DNA from: Sphingomonas sp. ATCC 31555
GTDB lineage: Bacteria > Pseudomonadota > Alphaproteobacteria > Sphingomonadales > Sphingomonadaceae
Assembly: GCF_000282895.1 (NCBI RefSeq)
Contig: NZ_ALBQ01000057.1
Coordinates: 1 to 45,419 of the forward strand
DNA: 45,419 nt
Direction: 5' to 3'
The notes beneath the pieces are model-generated. The model saw only the letters and a program-made list of their open reading frames with translations. It was not told the origin of the DNA and ran no database searches. Both the position numbers and the translations under genes were made by a program. Shown here in pieces: positions 34,548-42,970 of the stretch. How positions within the stretch are numbered: the first letter of the stretch is position 1; each line of letters starts with the position of its first letter.

Positions 34548-36011
34548 TCAAAGCGTGACGCCCCTCTTCCAGATCGCGATTTCGCGTTCGCCATTGCGCT
34601 CGGAGGCGGTAGTCGCGCCCGACGCGATTTCGCCGATCTTTGCCAGTAGCGCGTCCGCCGCCGCGTCCATGCCCGCGGCCAGCACCTGCCCGGCGTCGAA
34701 GTCGATCCAGCCCGGCTTGCGTGCGGCAAGATCGCTATTCGACGCAATCTTGATCGTCGGCACCGGGAAGCCGAGCGGCGTACCGCGTCCGGTGGTAAAC
34801 AGGATGACCGTCGCTCCGGCCGCTGCCAGCGCGGTGGAAGAAACCGCATCGTTGCCCGGCGCTTCCAGCAGCGTCAGTCCACGCCGCCGGATACGCTCTC
34901 CATAGTGCAGCACATCGGTGACGGTCGCGTGGCCCGCTTTCTGGACCGCGCCGAGCGATTTTTCCTCAAGCGTTGTGATCCCGCCCGCGATGTTGCCGGG
35001 CGACGGGTTTTCGGACACGGGTTCGCCGTGACGAGTGAAATACGCTTTGAAGCCGTTCACCAGTCCGACGATCGAATCGAAGATCTGGGCAGTTTCGGCG
35101 CGCGCCATGAGCAATTGTTCGGCGCCGAAGATCTCCGGGATCTCGGTCAGGATCGCAGCGCCGCCGGCTGCTGTGACCGCATCGCTCATCCGCCCAACGA
35201 GCGGGTTCGCGGTAAGGCCCGAGAAGCCGTCCGAGCCACCACATTTTACCCCGAGCACCAGATCGGCTAACGGGGTAGGGGTCCGCAGCGCCTGTTCCGC
35301 CTGCGCGATCAGCGCCTCGACGAGCGCCAGACCTTCTTCCACCTCGTCCCCCGCGGCCTGGGCCCCGATGGTGCGCAGGTTGGGCTGGGTGATGTCCGGT
35401 AGTAGTCGGGCCATCTGGTTGGATTCGCAGCCGAGCCCGACGAGCAGCACACCGCCGGCATTCGGATGGTTGGCCAATGCCGCGAGGATGGCGCGCGTGC
35501 CTTCAAGGTCGTCGCCCAGCTGCGAGCAGCCGAACGGATGCGCGAAGGCGTGGATGCCATCCACCCGTCCGGCGAACCGCTGTTGCGCCAGCGCTGCGAT
35601 CTTCTCCGCCGTGCGCCCGACACAACCCACGGTGGGGAGGACCCAGATCTCGTTGCGGGTGCCGACCCGGCCGTCCGCGCGCCGATAGCCGAGAAATTCG
35701 CCTCGCCCTGCCCGAGGAGCGGGCGCTTCGAACGCGGGCCGATAGGTGTAGCTGCCGCTCGTTTCCAGCGCGGTCGCGACATTGTGGACATGGACATGCT
35801 CGCCCGGCGCGATCGGCTGGGTCGCGCGACCGATGGGGAAGCCAAACTTGTGGACAGGCGCGCCGGCGGCGATCGGGCGAACAGCGATCTTGTGCCCTTT
35901 GGGAACATCGGATGTCACGGTAACGCCCAGCGCGACTTCGCCTGCCTGCACGTCGCGAAGAGTGTTGGCGACGGCGTCGCGCGGATCGATCTGGAACAGG
36001 GCGATGGTCAT
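34548..36011 (-). CDS. uxaA: altronate dehydratase-type (UxaA) family enzyme
   Basis: A 487-residue sugar-acid dehydratase. The N-terminal SAF domain (residues 1-90, with TLRDVQAGEVALGV and GHKIAVRPI) is followed by the UxaA catalytic domain: GYRRADGRVGTRNEIWVLPTVGCV, HPFGCSQLGDD, LVGLGCESNQ, LVLGVKCGGSDGFSGLTANP and the C-terminal FTTGRGTPLGFPVPTIKIASN. It removes water from altronate or a related hexonate, usually with an Fe(II) ion. The start ATG is at 36011; an upstream start at 36047 is less family-like. No other uronate-pathway gene is nearby. Confidence 0.9.
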   Translation of the reverse strand: MTIALFQIDPRDAVANTLRDVQAGEVALGVTVTSDVPKGHKIAVRPIAAGAPVHKFGFPIGRATQPIAPGEHVHVHNVATALETSGSYTYRPAFEAPAPRAGRGEFLGYRRADGRVGTRNEIWVLPTVGCVGRTAEKIAALAQQRFAGRVDGIHAFAHPFGCSQLGDDLEGTRAILAALANHPNAGGVLLVGLGCESNQMARLLPDITQPNLRTIGAQAAGDEVEEGLALVEALIAQAEQALRTPTPLADLVLGVKCGGSDGFSGLTANPLVGRMSDAVTAAGGAAILTEIPEIFGAEQLLMARAETAQIFDSIVGLVNGFKAYFTRHGEPVSENPSPGNIAGGITTLEEKSLGAVQKAGHATVTDVLHYGERIRRRGLTLLEAPGNDAVSSTALAAAGATVILFTTGRGTPLGFPVPTIKIASNSDLAARKPGWIDFDAGQVLAAGMDAAADALLAKIGEIASGATTASERNGEREIAIWKRGVTL

Positions 36012-36057
36012 AACGTCGTCGTACTGCGGCTCCCATGCGCGGTCCACCGCCGGATGT

Positions 36058-36072
36058 GCTGCTTTTTGCAGC
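36058..36072. other. small hairpin upstream of the UxaA-type gene
   Basis: GCTGC-TTTTT-GCAGC is a perfect five-pair hairpin 47 bases upstream of the UxaA start codon, in the 257-base divergent gap (36012-36268). I see no gene in this gap; it should carry promoters for both flanking genes. No operator was recognised with confidence. Confidence 0.25.
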
Positions 36073-36268
36073 GGGCGGTACTTCCCTGACGTAGGGCCCT
36101 CAGCTTGGAAGTCGCACGAACCCTCCGTATTAATTGGTAAGTCAGGTATTCAGCCCGCGCTGAAGTCGGCTAAGTATATTCCCTGAAGGGGCGAGCGCGG
36201 GAGTATCGGTTCCAGTTACGTTAACCCTGGGGCTGCAAACAGGCGGCTGAGATGGGAAGAGGGTCGTA

Positions 36269-37210
36269 GTGAACGCACCGCCAAAACGATCTGCGGTGAT
36301 TGCAGTGCTGATGCGCAGCTTCCGCTGGACCATGCAGCTGGAACGCCGGCAGGCGGTGCACGCGGTTGCCCTTTGTTTTGCCATTGTAGCGGCGCTGGAC
36401 ATTATTACCGGACCGCGACTTTCGCCCAGCATGGGATATGTTTTCGTTGAGTGCCTTGCAGCGTGGACGTTGCGCGAGGCGGGCGGCATCGCTGTGGTTC
36501 TTCTCTGCATCACGGCCAATTCGCTGATCAACGGCTTCGGTGCGAACGCGTTTGCAGGGCGCGAAGAATATTCCGCTGCCGTCACCTTGTGGAACATGGG
36601 CACTCGCACGCTGACGGCGATCATGATCGTTCTGATGGTCGCCACGCTGCGCCATTCCATCGATCGCGAGCGCTGGATCGCTTCCACCGACCATCTGACG
36701 CAGTCCCTAAATCGTGGCGCATTTCGCAGCCGGGTTGAACGGGTCGCCAGGATGGCGCGCCGCCGTCGGGCGCAGCTCCTGCTCGTCTATATGGACCTCG
36801 ACGGGTTCAAGGCGGTGAACGACAGGCACGGCCATTCGGCCGGTGATCTGGTCCTGCGCCGATTTGCCGACGAGGCGCGTGCGCGGATACGCGCCGGGGA
36901 CTTGTTCGCACGAGTGGGTGGCGACGAGTTCTGCGCCTTTCTAGTCGTCGAGCGGGGGGTGGCGCCCGAACAGGTGGCCGAAAGCCTGCACGCTCGGCTC
37001 ACCGAAGCGCTCCGCGCGACCGGATTCGATGTTACCTGCAGCATGGGTGCGGTGGTCGTCGCTGCGGCGGACACGATGGAAACCGACCGGCTGATCTCGC
37101 TTGCCGATCAGGCAATGCTGGAGGTGAAGCGCAGCGGCAAGGATGCAATTCGCATTGCCTTTTCCGACGCCCCGGAAGCGGAACAGCCACGCTCGAGGAG
37201 AGCCGCATGA
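36269..37210 (+). CDS. membrane diguanylate cyclase (GGDEF) with intact inhibitory site
   Basis: A 313-residue diguanylate cyclase. The N-terminal 130 residues have about three or four hydrophobic segments (AVALCFAIVAALDI, IAVVLLCITANSL, AIMIVLMVATL). The GGDEF domain has the active motif at 217-221 (VGGDEF) and an RxxD inhibitory site at R208-D211, so product inhibition is expected. The metal ligand region is MDLDGFKAVND. The start is a GTG at 36269 behind GGGAAGAGGG. The last four bases overlap the start of the GAF-domain gene, so the two are co-translated. The sensed signal is unknown. Confidence 0.92.
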   Translation: MNAPPKRSAVIAVLMRSFRWTMQLERRQAVHAVALCFAIVAALDIITGPRLSPSMGYVFVECLAAWTLREAGGIAVVLLCITANSLINGFGANAFAGREEYSAAVTLWNMGTRTLTAIMIVLMVATLRHSIDRERWIASTDHLTQSLNRGAFRSRVERVARMARRRRAQLLLVYMDLDGFKAVNDRHGHSAGDLVLRRFADEARARIRAGDLFARVGGDEFCAFLVVERGVAPEQVAESLHARLTEALRATGFDVTCSMGAVVVAAADTMETDRLISLADQAMLEVKRSGKDAIRIAFSDAPEAEQPRSRRAA

Positions 37211-37722
37211 CGCTTCATTTCTTTTCGGCGGCATTCAGGCCCTATGATGAAGTGGCGCGGCAGCGCGCTGTCGACGCCCTTCCGTCGATCCCTGCCGACG
37301 ACGCCGAGCTGCAATTCATCCTCGAAGAGGTTCGCGCGGTGCTGGGGACGCCGATGGCTATGCTGACGATCATCGATCATGAGGTGCAACACATGCCGAT
37401 CGCGATCGGGGTGCAGCCCATGACAGTCAGTCGCGCGATGGCCTTCTGCCCGCATACCATGGCCGAACCGGACGGCGTGCTGTGCGTACCCGACCTGCGT
37501 GCCGACAGTCGCTTCAGCGCCAACCCCATGGTCTCCGGCCCGATGGGCATCCGCTATTATGCAGGCGCCAGCGTAATGAACGGCCTGGATCGCGTCGGTG
37601 CCTTGTGCGGGATCGACACACGGCCAGGCGGGCCGCTTTCGTCGGCGAAACGCAGCACGCTGACCCGACTTGCCCAAGCTGTCGCGGCGCATATTGGTGC
37701 GGCCTCGCGAAGGCTGGATTAG
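37207..37722 (+). CDS. GAF-domain protein coupled to the diguanylate cyclase
   Basis: A 171-residue protein made of a single GAF domain. Features: LQFILEEVRAVLGTPMAMLTIIDHEVQHM, MAFCPHTMAEPDGVLCVPDLRADSRF, IRYYAGASVM and DRVGALCGIDTRPGGPLS. This form usually precedes histidine kinase or GGDEF domains in fused proteins; here it is separate. C-terminal residues form a helix that could pair with a partner. The start ATG overlaps the cyclase stop (ATGA). It may sense a small molecule or redox state and regulate the cyclase; that is inference. Confidence 0.87.
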   Translation: MTLHFFSAAFRPYDEVARQRAVDALPSIPADDAELQFILEEVRAVLGTPMAMLTIIDHEVQHMPIAIGVQPMTVSRAMAFCPHTMAEPDGVLCVPDLRADSRFSANPMVSGPMGIRYYAGASVMNGLDRVGALCGIDTRPGGPLSSAKRSTLTRLAQAVAAHIGAASRRLD

Positions 37723-37754
37723 GCCTGTAACGAAATTGGTTGACACCGACCGTG

Positions 37755-37769
37755 CCACTTGACAAGTGG
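37755..37769. promoter_or_regulatory. palindrome containing TTGACA
   Basis: CCACTTG-A-CAAGTGG is a perfect 7-bp palindrome containing TTGACA (37759-37764), which could be a -35 box. Downstream, CTTGACAAG and CTTATCAAG form a second imperfect repeat. A clear -10 is not apparent. It may be an operator over the promoter of the receptor gene. Confidence 0.4.
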
Positions 37770-37803
37770 CCTGCTTATCAAGCCGATTCTTTCGGCCCTG
37801 AAA

Positions 37804-37817
37804 TGTAACCGGTTACA
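37804..37817. promoter_or_regulatory. LacI-family-type operator before the TonB receptor
   Basis: TGTAACC-GGTTACA is a perfect 14-bp palindrome with a central CG step, the hallmark of operators for LacI-family repressors of sugar genes. It ends 12 bases before the receptor start codon. No LacI gene is present in the window, so the regulator acts from elsewhere. Confidence 0.65.
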
Positions 37818-37829
37818 AATGTAGAGGGG

Positions 37830-40787
37830 ATGACCAGGGTGCTCAAGCTCAACTCGTTTCGAGGTCGTTTGGTTGCGGCCACCATGCTCGCAGGCGGTGC
37901 GATCGTTCCGGTTGCGGGTGCGCATGCGCAGGTAACCACCGGTAACATCCGCGGTGCGGTTGCCGGGCCGGATGGCACGCCGGCGGCAGGCGCGCAGGTG
38001 GCGGCGCGCAGCACTGGCACGAACCAGACCTATCGCGCGATTGCCGATGCGAATGGCAACTACGTCCTTACCGGCCTGCGCCCTGGTCAATATGAAGTGA
38101 GCGCGACGGTCGGCACGGAAACCACTCGCCAGATCGTGCAACTCGGCATCGGGCAGTCGGCCAGCCTCGATCTCGGTTTCGCCGCGGACATCGCGGCTGC
38201 GGCACCAGAGGGTGGGGCGGAAATCGTGGTGACCGGCGGACGTCTGAACGAAACTCGTACCAGCGAAGTCGCCACCAACGTCAGCCGCGAGCAGATCGAG
38301 CGTCTGCCGCAGACCGATCGTAACTTCCTGTCCTTCGCCGCGCTGGCGCCGGGCGTACGCTATGTCGACTCGGAAACCGATAAGGGTTTCCGTTCCGGCG
38401 CCTCCACCGCGAGCCAGGTGAACGTCTTCATCGACGGCGTGAGCCTGAAGAACAAGCTGCGGGAAGGCGGCGTCGCCGGCCAGCAGAACAGCCGCGGCAA
38501 CCCGTTCGGCCAGCTGGCGGTGCAGGAATTCCGTGTTCTCACCCAGAACTACAAGGCCGAATATGAGCAGGCTGGATCGGCGATCATCACCTCGGTCACC
38601 AAGTCCGGTACCAACGAGTTCCATGGCGAAGCGTTTGGGCAGTACACTGATCGCGGCCTGACGCAGAAGAGCTTCATCGACGCGCGCGACGGCAACCGGA
38701 AGCCGTCGTTCGAGCGCAAGCAATATGGCGTGTCGCTGGGCGGCCCGATCATCAAGGATCGGTTGTTCTTCTTCGGCGCCTATGAAGGCAACGACCAGGA
38801 TCGCGCCTTCAACGTGCGTAGCAACGGCACGGCGGAGCAGATCCAGGAATTCGAGCGCTTCTCCGGTCGGCGGATCACCGATTTCCAGGGCGCGTTCGTC
38901 AGCCCATTCCGCGGCGATTTCTATTTCGGCAAGCTCACCCTCACGCCGGACGATCGCCAGGTATTTGATCTGTCGTTCAGCCGTCGCGAAGAAACCGACA
39001 TTCAGGGCTTCGGTGGCAACACCGCCTATGAATATGCTGAGAACAAGCGCAACAAGGTCGACACCTATCTGTTCAAGTGGACCTATAATGGCGACAAGTT
39101 CATCAACGAGTTCAATGCGAACTATTTGAATTACGAGTTCAATCCGACATCGCTCAATCCGAACCTGCCGAGCTTCGACTACAGTGGTGTGATCCTGTTT
39201 GGTGGTAAGGATTCTACGCGGCGCGAATTGCAGCAGGGTTACACGATCCGCGATGACTTCACCTACAGCGGCTTTGATGGCCATGTGATCAAGGTGGGCG
39301 CGCGCGTCGAGGTCACCGACATCCAGTTCGCCAACAACGCCTATATCCAGCCGCGTTACACCTTCCTGCGCGAGCCGAACAACAATTTGAACTTCTCCTT
39401 CCCGGCGGAAGCACGTCTCGGCCTGGGCAATGGGAACATTATCGCGTCGAACACGCAAATCGGTCTGTATGCACAGGACGACTGGGATGTCACCGATCGA
39501 CTGCAGCTGAATCTGGGTGTGCGCTGGGATTACGAAACCAACGGCTTCAACAACGATTATGTTACGCCCCCTGCTGCGGCCGCAGCGCTGCGTTCGTTGC
39601 CGCGCACCAGCTATTTCGATCCCGAAAACTACATCACCGACGGCTCGGGCCGGTCTCCGTTCGCGGGCGCAATCGCGCCGCGTTTCGGCTTCTCCTGGGA
39701 TATCACGGGCACCCGATCGACGGTGATCTTCGGTGGCGCGGGCCGCTATTATGATCGCAACAACTTCAACAACACCGTCGACGAACTGTCGCGCACGATC
39801 AATCCCGTGGGGGTCTTCCGCTTCTCGGCGGACGGCACGCCGCGCAACGGGCAGCCCACGACGGTATGGAACCCGTCTTATCTGACGCGTGACGGCCTGC
39901 TGGCCCTGCGCAACGCAAACCCGCAGGTCGCCCTGCCGGAACTGTTCGCTGTGAAGAACGACGCGAAGCCGCCGGTGAACGATCAGTTCAGCTTCGGCGT
40001 GCGCCAGCGCATCGGCGTGTTCGAAGCATCGCTGTCGGGTTCCTATCAGCGTGGCCGCAATGGCTATACGAACCTGTTTGCCACCCGTCGGAACGCAGGT
40101 CTGGGTCCGTGCTGCGACACCGCTTCGGCGATCGCCAACGGCTACTCGAACGTGATTATTGGCTATGACGGGCTTGATACCCGGTACAAGGCGCTCTTCT
40201 TCACGCTCGACAAGAACTACACGCGTACGTCTGGCTGGGGCATGAACATCGCCTACACGCTGGGCAAGGCCGAGCAGAACGGTGGGGACCTGTTCAGCCT
40301 AGATGCGATCACGCCGGATGCCTATGGGTGGCGGCCTTCGCGTGGCGACGAGCGGCACCGCGTCGTCTTCTCGGGCATGGTCGACTTGCCGTTGGGCTTC
40401 CAGTTTTCGACGCTCAGCACGTTCGGCAGCGGCGCGGCATATCAGGTGGTCGATAGCACTAACGGCCAATCCGCCGGGTTCAATCGGTTCACCGCGGCCT
40501 ATCCCGAGAAGAATTGCATCAAGGGGGTTTTTGCCTTCTGCGAGGTCAACCTGACGCTCGCCAATCGCGTGAAGATCGCCCGCAGCCACGAGGTCGAACT
40601 GGCGGTCGATGTGCTCAACGCCTTCAACAACAAGAACTTCACCGGGTTCGACGAAGGCTTCAACAACCAGATCAATCCGGCAACGGGGCAGGTCATCGAT
40701 CCGCTTCGCCCTGCCAATGGCACCACGGCGTCCGGCCTGCTCACGCTGCCGCGCCGGATCCAGTTCCGGGTCGGCTATCGCTTCTAA
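37830..40787 (+). CDS. Oar-like TonB-dependent receptor with carboxypeptidase regulatory-like domain
   Basis: A 985-residue outer-membrane receptor. A signal peptide (GRLVAATMLAGGAIVPVAGAHAQ) is followed by a carboxypeptidase regulatory-like domain (about residues 35-115, ATTGNIRGAV and NGNYVLTGLRPGQYEVSA), a plug domain (VVTGGRLNE and QVNVFIDGVSLKNK) and a long beta-barrel, ending in RIQFRVGYRF with the final Phe needed for outer-membrane insertion. Receptors of this type import large substrates such as glycans or siderophores. The LacI-like operator upstream suggests sugar control. The ATG at 37830 follows AGAGGGG. Confidence 0.93.
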   Translation: MTRVLKLNSFRGRLVAATMLAGGAIVPVAGAHAQVTTGNIRGAVAGPDGTPAAGAQVAARSTGTNQTYRAIADANGNYVLTGLRPGQYEVSATVGTETTRQIVQLGIGQSASLDLGFAADIAAAAPEGGAEIVVTGGRLNETRTSEVATNVSREQIERLPQTDRNFLSFAALAPGVRYVDSETDKGFRSGASTASQVNVFIDGVSLKNKLREGGVAGQQNSRGNPFGQLAVQEFRVLTQNYKAEYEQAGSAIITSVTKSGTNEFHGEAFGQYTDRGLTQKSFIDARDGNRKPSFERKQYGVSLGGPIIKDRLFFFGAYEGNDQDRAFNVRSNGTAEQIQEFERFSGRRITDFQGAFVSPFRGDFYFGKLTLTPDDRQVFDLSFSRREETDIQGFGGNTAYEYAENKRNKVDTYLFKWTYNGDKFINEFNANYLNYEFNPTSLNPNLPSFDYSGVILFGGKDSTRRELQQGYTIRDDFTYSGFDGHVIKVGARVEVTDIQFANNAYIQPRYTFLREPNNNLNFSFPAEARLGLGNGNIIASNTQIGLYAQDDWDVTDRLQLNLGVRWDYETNGFNNDYVTPPAAAAALRSLPRTSYFDPENYITDGSGRSPFAGAIAPRFGFSWDITGTRSTVIFGGAGRYYDRNNFNNTVDELSRTINPVGVFRFSADGTPRNGQPTTVWNPSYLTRDGLLALRNANPQVALPELFAVKNDAKPPVNDQFSFGVRQRIGVFEASLSGSYQRGRNGYTNLFATRRNAGLGPCCDTASAIANGYSNVIIGYDGLDTRYKALFFTLDKNYTRTSGWGMNIAYTLGKAEQNGGDLFSLDAITPDAYGWRPSRGDERHRVVFSGMVDLPLGFQFSTLSTFGSGAAYQVVDSTNGQSAGFNRFTAAYPEKNCIKGVFAFCEVNLTLANRVKIARSHEVELAVDVLNAFNNKNFTGFDEGFNNQINPATGQVIDPLRPANGTTASGLLTLPRRIQFRVGYRF

Positions 40788-40812
40788 CCGAACGGACATC
40801 GTCGGGCGTAAG

Positions 40813-40841
40813 AAAAGGGGAGCTTCGCGCTCCCCTTTTTT
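40813..40841 (+). terminator. strong intrinsic terminator after the receptor
   Basis: AAAAGGGGAGC and GCTCCCCTTTT form a perfect 11-bp stem around TTCGC, and six T follow or overlap its end. It begins 26 bases after the receptor stop codon. This is the clearest intrinsic terminator in the window and separates the receptor from the ABC transporter gene. Confidence 0.92.
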
Positions 40842-41004
40842 GCGTCCCGTCCCCGCTGCCCAGATTTTGCCACCATTCGTCGCCCAGCGCACTCTCTCCG
40901 GCGGCTATCCTTACCAAAATTCATTTCGGGTTCATGGCGCGATGGCTCTTTTCGCGGCCATGTTTGTTGCAACGCAGCGCCCAACAGAAGGTGAGGGGAG
41001 CAGA

Positions 41005-42861
41005 ATGCCGTTTCTTGTAAGCCCGGCAAGGTTCCTGTTTCATTATGTCACGCAGCGCCCCTGGGCGTTCGCGCTGTTGGCGGCGCTTGTCGTCGGCGGC
41101 TCGGCGAGCGCTGTGGGTGTGCAGTACGCCATGAAACTGCTGATCGATGCCATGACCGTACATGCGCCTTCGCGGGGCGCGGTGTATGTCGCTCTGGCGG
41201 CATTCGTCGGATTGGTCGCACTGGAGAACGGCCTCGTACGCGGTGCGTCGATGCTGTTGTGCAACATTACCGTAGCCAGCGGCGTCCGCATCCGGCTCGA
41301 CATGTTTCACTATCTTACTGGGCACCACATCAGCTTCTTCCAGAACCAGCGCGGCGGGTCGCTCGGGCATCGCGTGGGCGCGCTGACCGGCTCGTTTTCG
41401 GCGCTTACCCACCGCATTCTGATGGAGATCACGCCGCCGCTGATCGCCTTCGGCGGCGCGCTTCTGATCTTCGCTGCGATAGATTGGCGGATGGCCGCGG
41501 TGATCGCGCTCGTCTTCGTCGGCGCCAGCATTGGCCTGGTGCTGCTCGGCTTGAAAGGCGATCGCCATCATACCGCCTTTGCGCGTCGTGCCAGCGAGAG
41601 TGGTGGTGAGCTTGTCGATCTTGTTGGCAACATCGCCGCGATCAAGGCCTTCGGGGCCCGTCGTCGGGAAGCCGAGCGGCTCCGCGGCTTCTTCGAAGCC
41701 GAAGGCAGGGCGCAGCGGCGCGGTTGGATGTTTGTGGAGCGTATCCGCGCGCTGCACGATGTCGCGCTGGTGGTGCTGGTAGCAGGTTCGCTGGTGTGGG
41801 CGATCGAGCGCTGGGTTGCGGGTGGCATCACCGCCGGCGACGTGGTGGTCGTGAGCACCATGACCTTCCGGATGCTCAACGGTTCGCGCGATCTGGCGAT
41901 GGCGCTGATCGATACCAGCCAGCAGTTCAGCTATTTGCGCGAGACGCTGGAGATCGTCGGCACCCCCCACAAGCTCACCGATGCGCCCGGTGCGGTGCCG
42001 CTCCGCGTCACCCAGGGCCGGTTGCGCATCGACGAGGTCGTGTTTGGTCACGATCCCGCACGCCCGGTGGTCCGCGGCGTGACCCTCGAAATTCCCGCCG
42101 GCCAGAAGATCGGCATTGTCGGCCCCTCGGGCGCGGGCAAGTCGACGATCCTGCAGCTTGTCCAGCGTCTCCACGATCCGCAGCAAGGCCGCATCTTGAT
42201 CGACGGGCAGTCGATCGAGCGCGTGACCCAGGAAAGCTTGCACCAGGCAGTTGCCGTGGTGCCGCAGGAGGTGCTGCTGTTCCATCGCTCGATCCTGGAG
42301 AATATCCGGTTCGCGCGCCCCGATGCTTCCGATGCGGAAGTGCGCGAGGCAGCGGCGGCGGCACATTGCGCGCATTTCATCGCCGCATTGCCCCAGGGCT
42401 ATGACACGGTGGTGGGCGAGCGCGGCACCAATCTGTCAGGGGGGCAGCGGCAGCGAATCGGCATCGCCCGTGCCTTCCTCAGCAAGGCACCGATCGTGCT
42501 GCTCGACGAAGCGACGTCTGCGCTCGATACCGGATCCGAGATCGAAGTGCAGCAGGCACTGGAAGCGCTGATGGCGGATCGCACCGTCTTGGCCGTCGCT
42601 CACCGACTATCGACGGTTGTGGGCCTCGACCGTGTGATCGTCGTCGAACAAGGCCGGGTGGTCGAAGATGGTCCGCCGCTGAAGTTGCTGCGGGCCGGTG
42701 GTGCTTTCCAGCGCCTATGGGCCTTGCAGGCCGAAGGGCTCGACGCGCCGCTGGATCGCATGACGGTGATGCCGCGCCTGATGGCGGGCACGGCACGCCG
42801 CGTACTGGGGCTGGGGAGCAGGCCGCCGCTTCGGGTACTCGAGCGGCAGGCTGCCAGCTGA
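41005..42861 (+). CDS. ABC exporter, fused membrane and ATPase domains
   Basis: A 618-residue half-transporter of the MsbA/LapB-like exporter class. The membrane domain (residues about 10-310) has six helices (WAFALLAALVVGG, YVALAAFVGLVAL, PPLIAFGGALLIFAA, AVIALVFVGASIGLVLL and others). The ATPase domain has Walker A GPSGAGKST, Q-loop VVPQEV, signature LSGGQRQR, Walker B IVLLDEATSALD and the switch His in AHRLS. It likely works as a homodimer. The start ATG at 41005 follows GAGGGGAG; an earlier in-frame ATG at 40941 is possible. The exported substrate is unknown; its position between two TonB receptors is suggestive. A tail of about 40 basic residues follows the ATPase domain. Confidence 0.92.
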   Translation: MPFLVSPARFLFHYVTQRPWAFALLAALVVGGSASAVGVQYAMKLLIDAMTVHAPSRGAVYVALAAFVGLVALENGLVRGASMLLCNITVASGVRIRLDMFHYLTGHHISFFQNQRGGSLGHRVGALTGSFSALTHRILMEITPPLIAFGGALLIFAAIDWRMAAVIALVFVGASIGLVLLGLKGDRHHTAFARRASESGGELVDLVGNIAAIKAFGARRREAERLRGFFEAEGRAQRRGWMFVERIRALHDVALVVLVAGSLVWAIERWVAGGITAGDVVVVSTMTFRMLNGSRDLAMALIDTSQQFSYLRETLEIVGTPHKLTDAPGAVPLRVTQGRLRIDEVVFGHDPARPVVRGVTLEIPAGQKIGIVGPSGAGKSTILQLVQRLHDPQQGRILIDGQSIERVTQESLHQAVAVVPQEVLLFHRSILENIRFARPDASDAEVREAAAAAHCAHFIAALPQGYDTVVGERGTNLSGGQRQRIGIARAFLSKAPIVLLDEATSALDTGSEIEVQQALEALMADRTVLAVAHRLSTVVGLDRVIVVEQGRVVEDGPPLKLLRAGGAFQRLWALQAEGLDAPLDRMTVMPRLMAGTARRVLGLGSRPPLRVLERQAAS

Positions 42862-42885
42862 CCCATATCAAATTAGATCGGTGCC

Positions 42886-42896
42886 ATAACTGTTAT
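42886..42896. promoter_or_regulatory. short palindrome upstream of the second receptor
   Basis: ATAAC-T-GTTAT is a perfect 11-base palindrome in the AT-rich 109-base gap between the ABC transporter and the second receptor gene. It could be a regulator site for the receptor. No clear promoter could be assigned. Confidence 0.25.
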
Positions 42897-42970
42897 TGAC
42901 GGAAACTAAATAGAATGCGATTTTCCCTTTGTACCGGCTTCCCACGAGAGGCTGGACAGGGGAGGTTGGC

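Noticed and set aside
37719..39458. A long minus-strand frame over the first TonB receptor.
   Set aside because: It is explained by the codon pattern of the receptor; the composition is low in aromatic and patterned residues and no family is visible.
40842..41004. A short frame for a possible lasso or microcin precursor (MARWLFSRPCLLQ...) before the ABC exporter.
   Set aside because: Only about 28 residues, no ribosome-binding site, overlap with the exporter start, and no maturation genes nearby.
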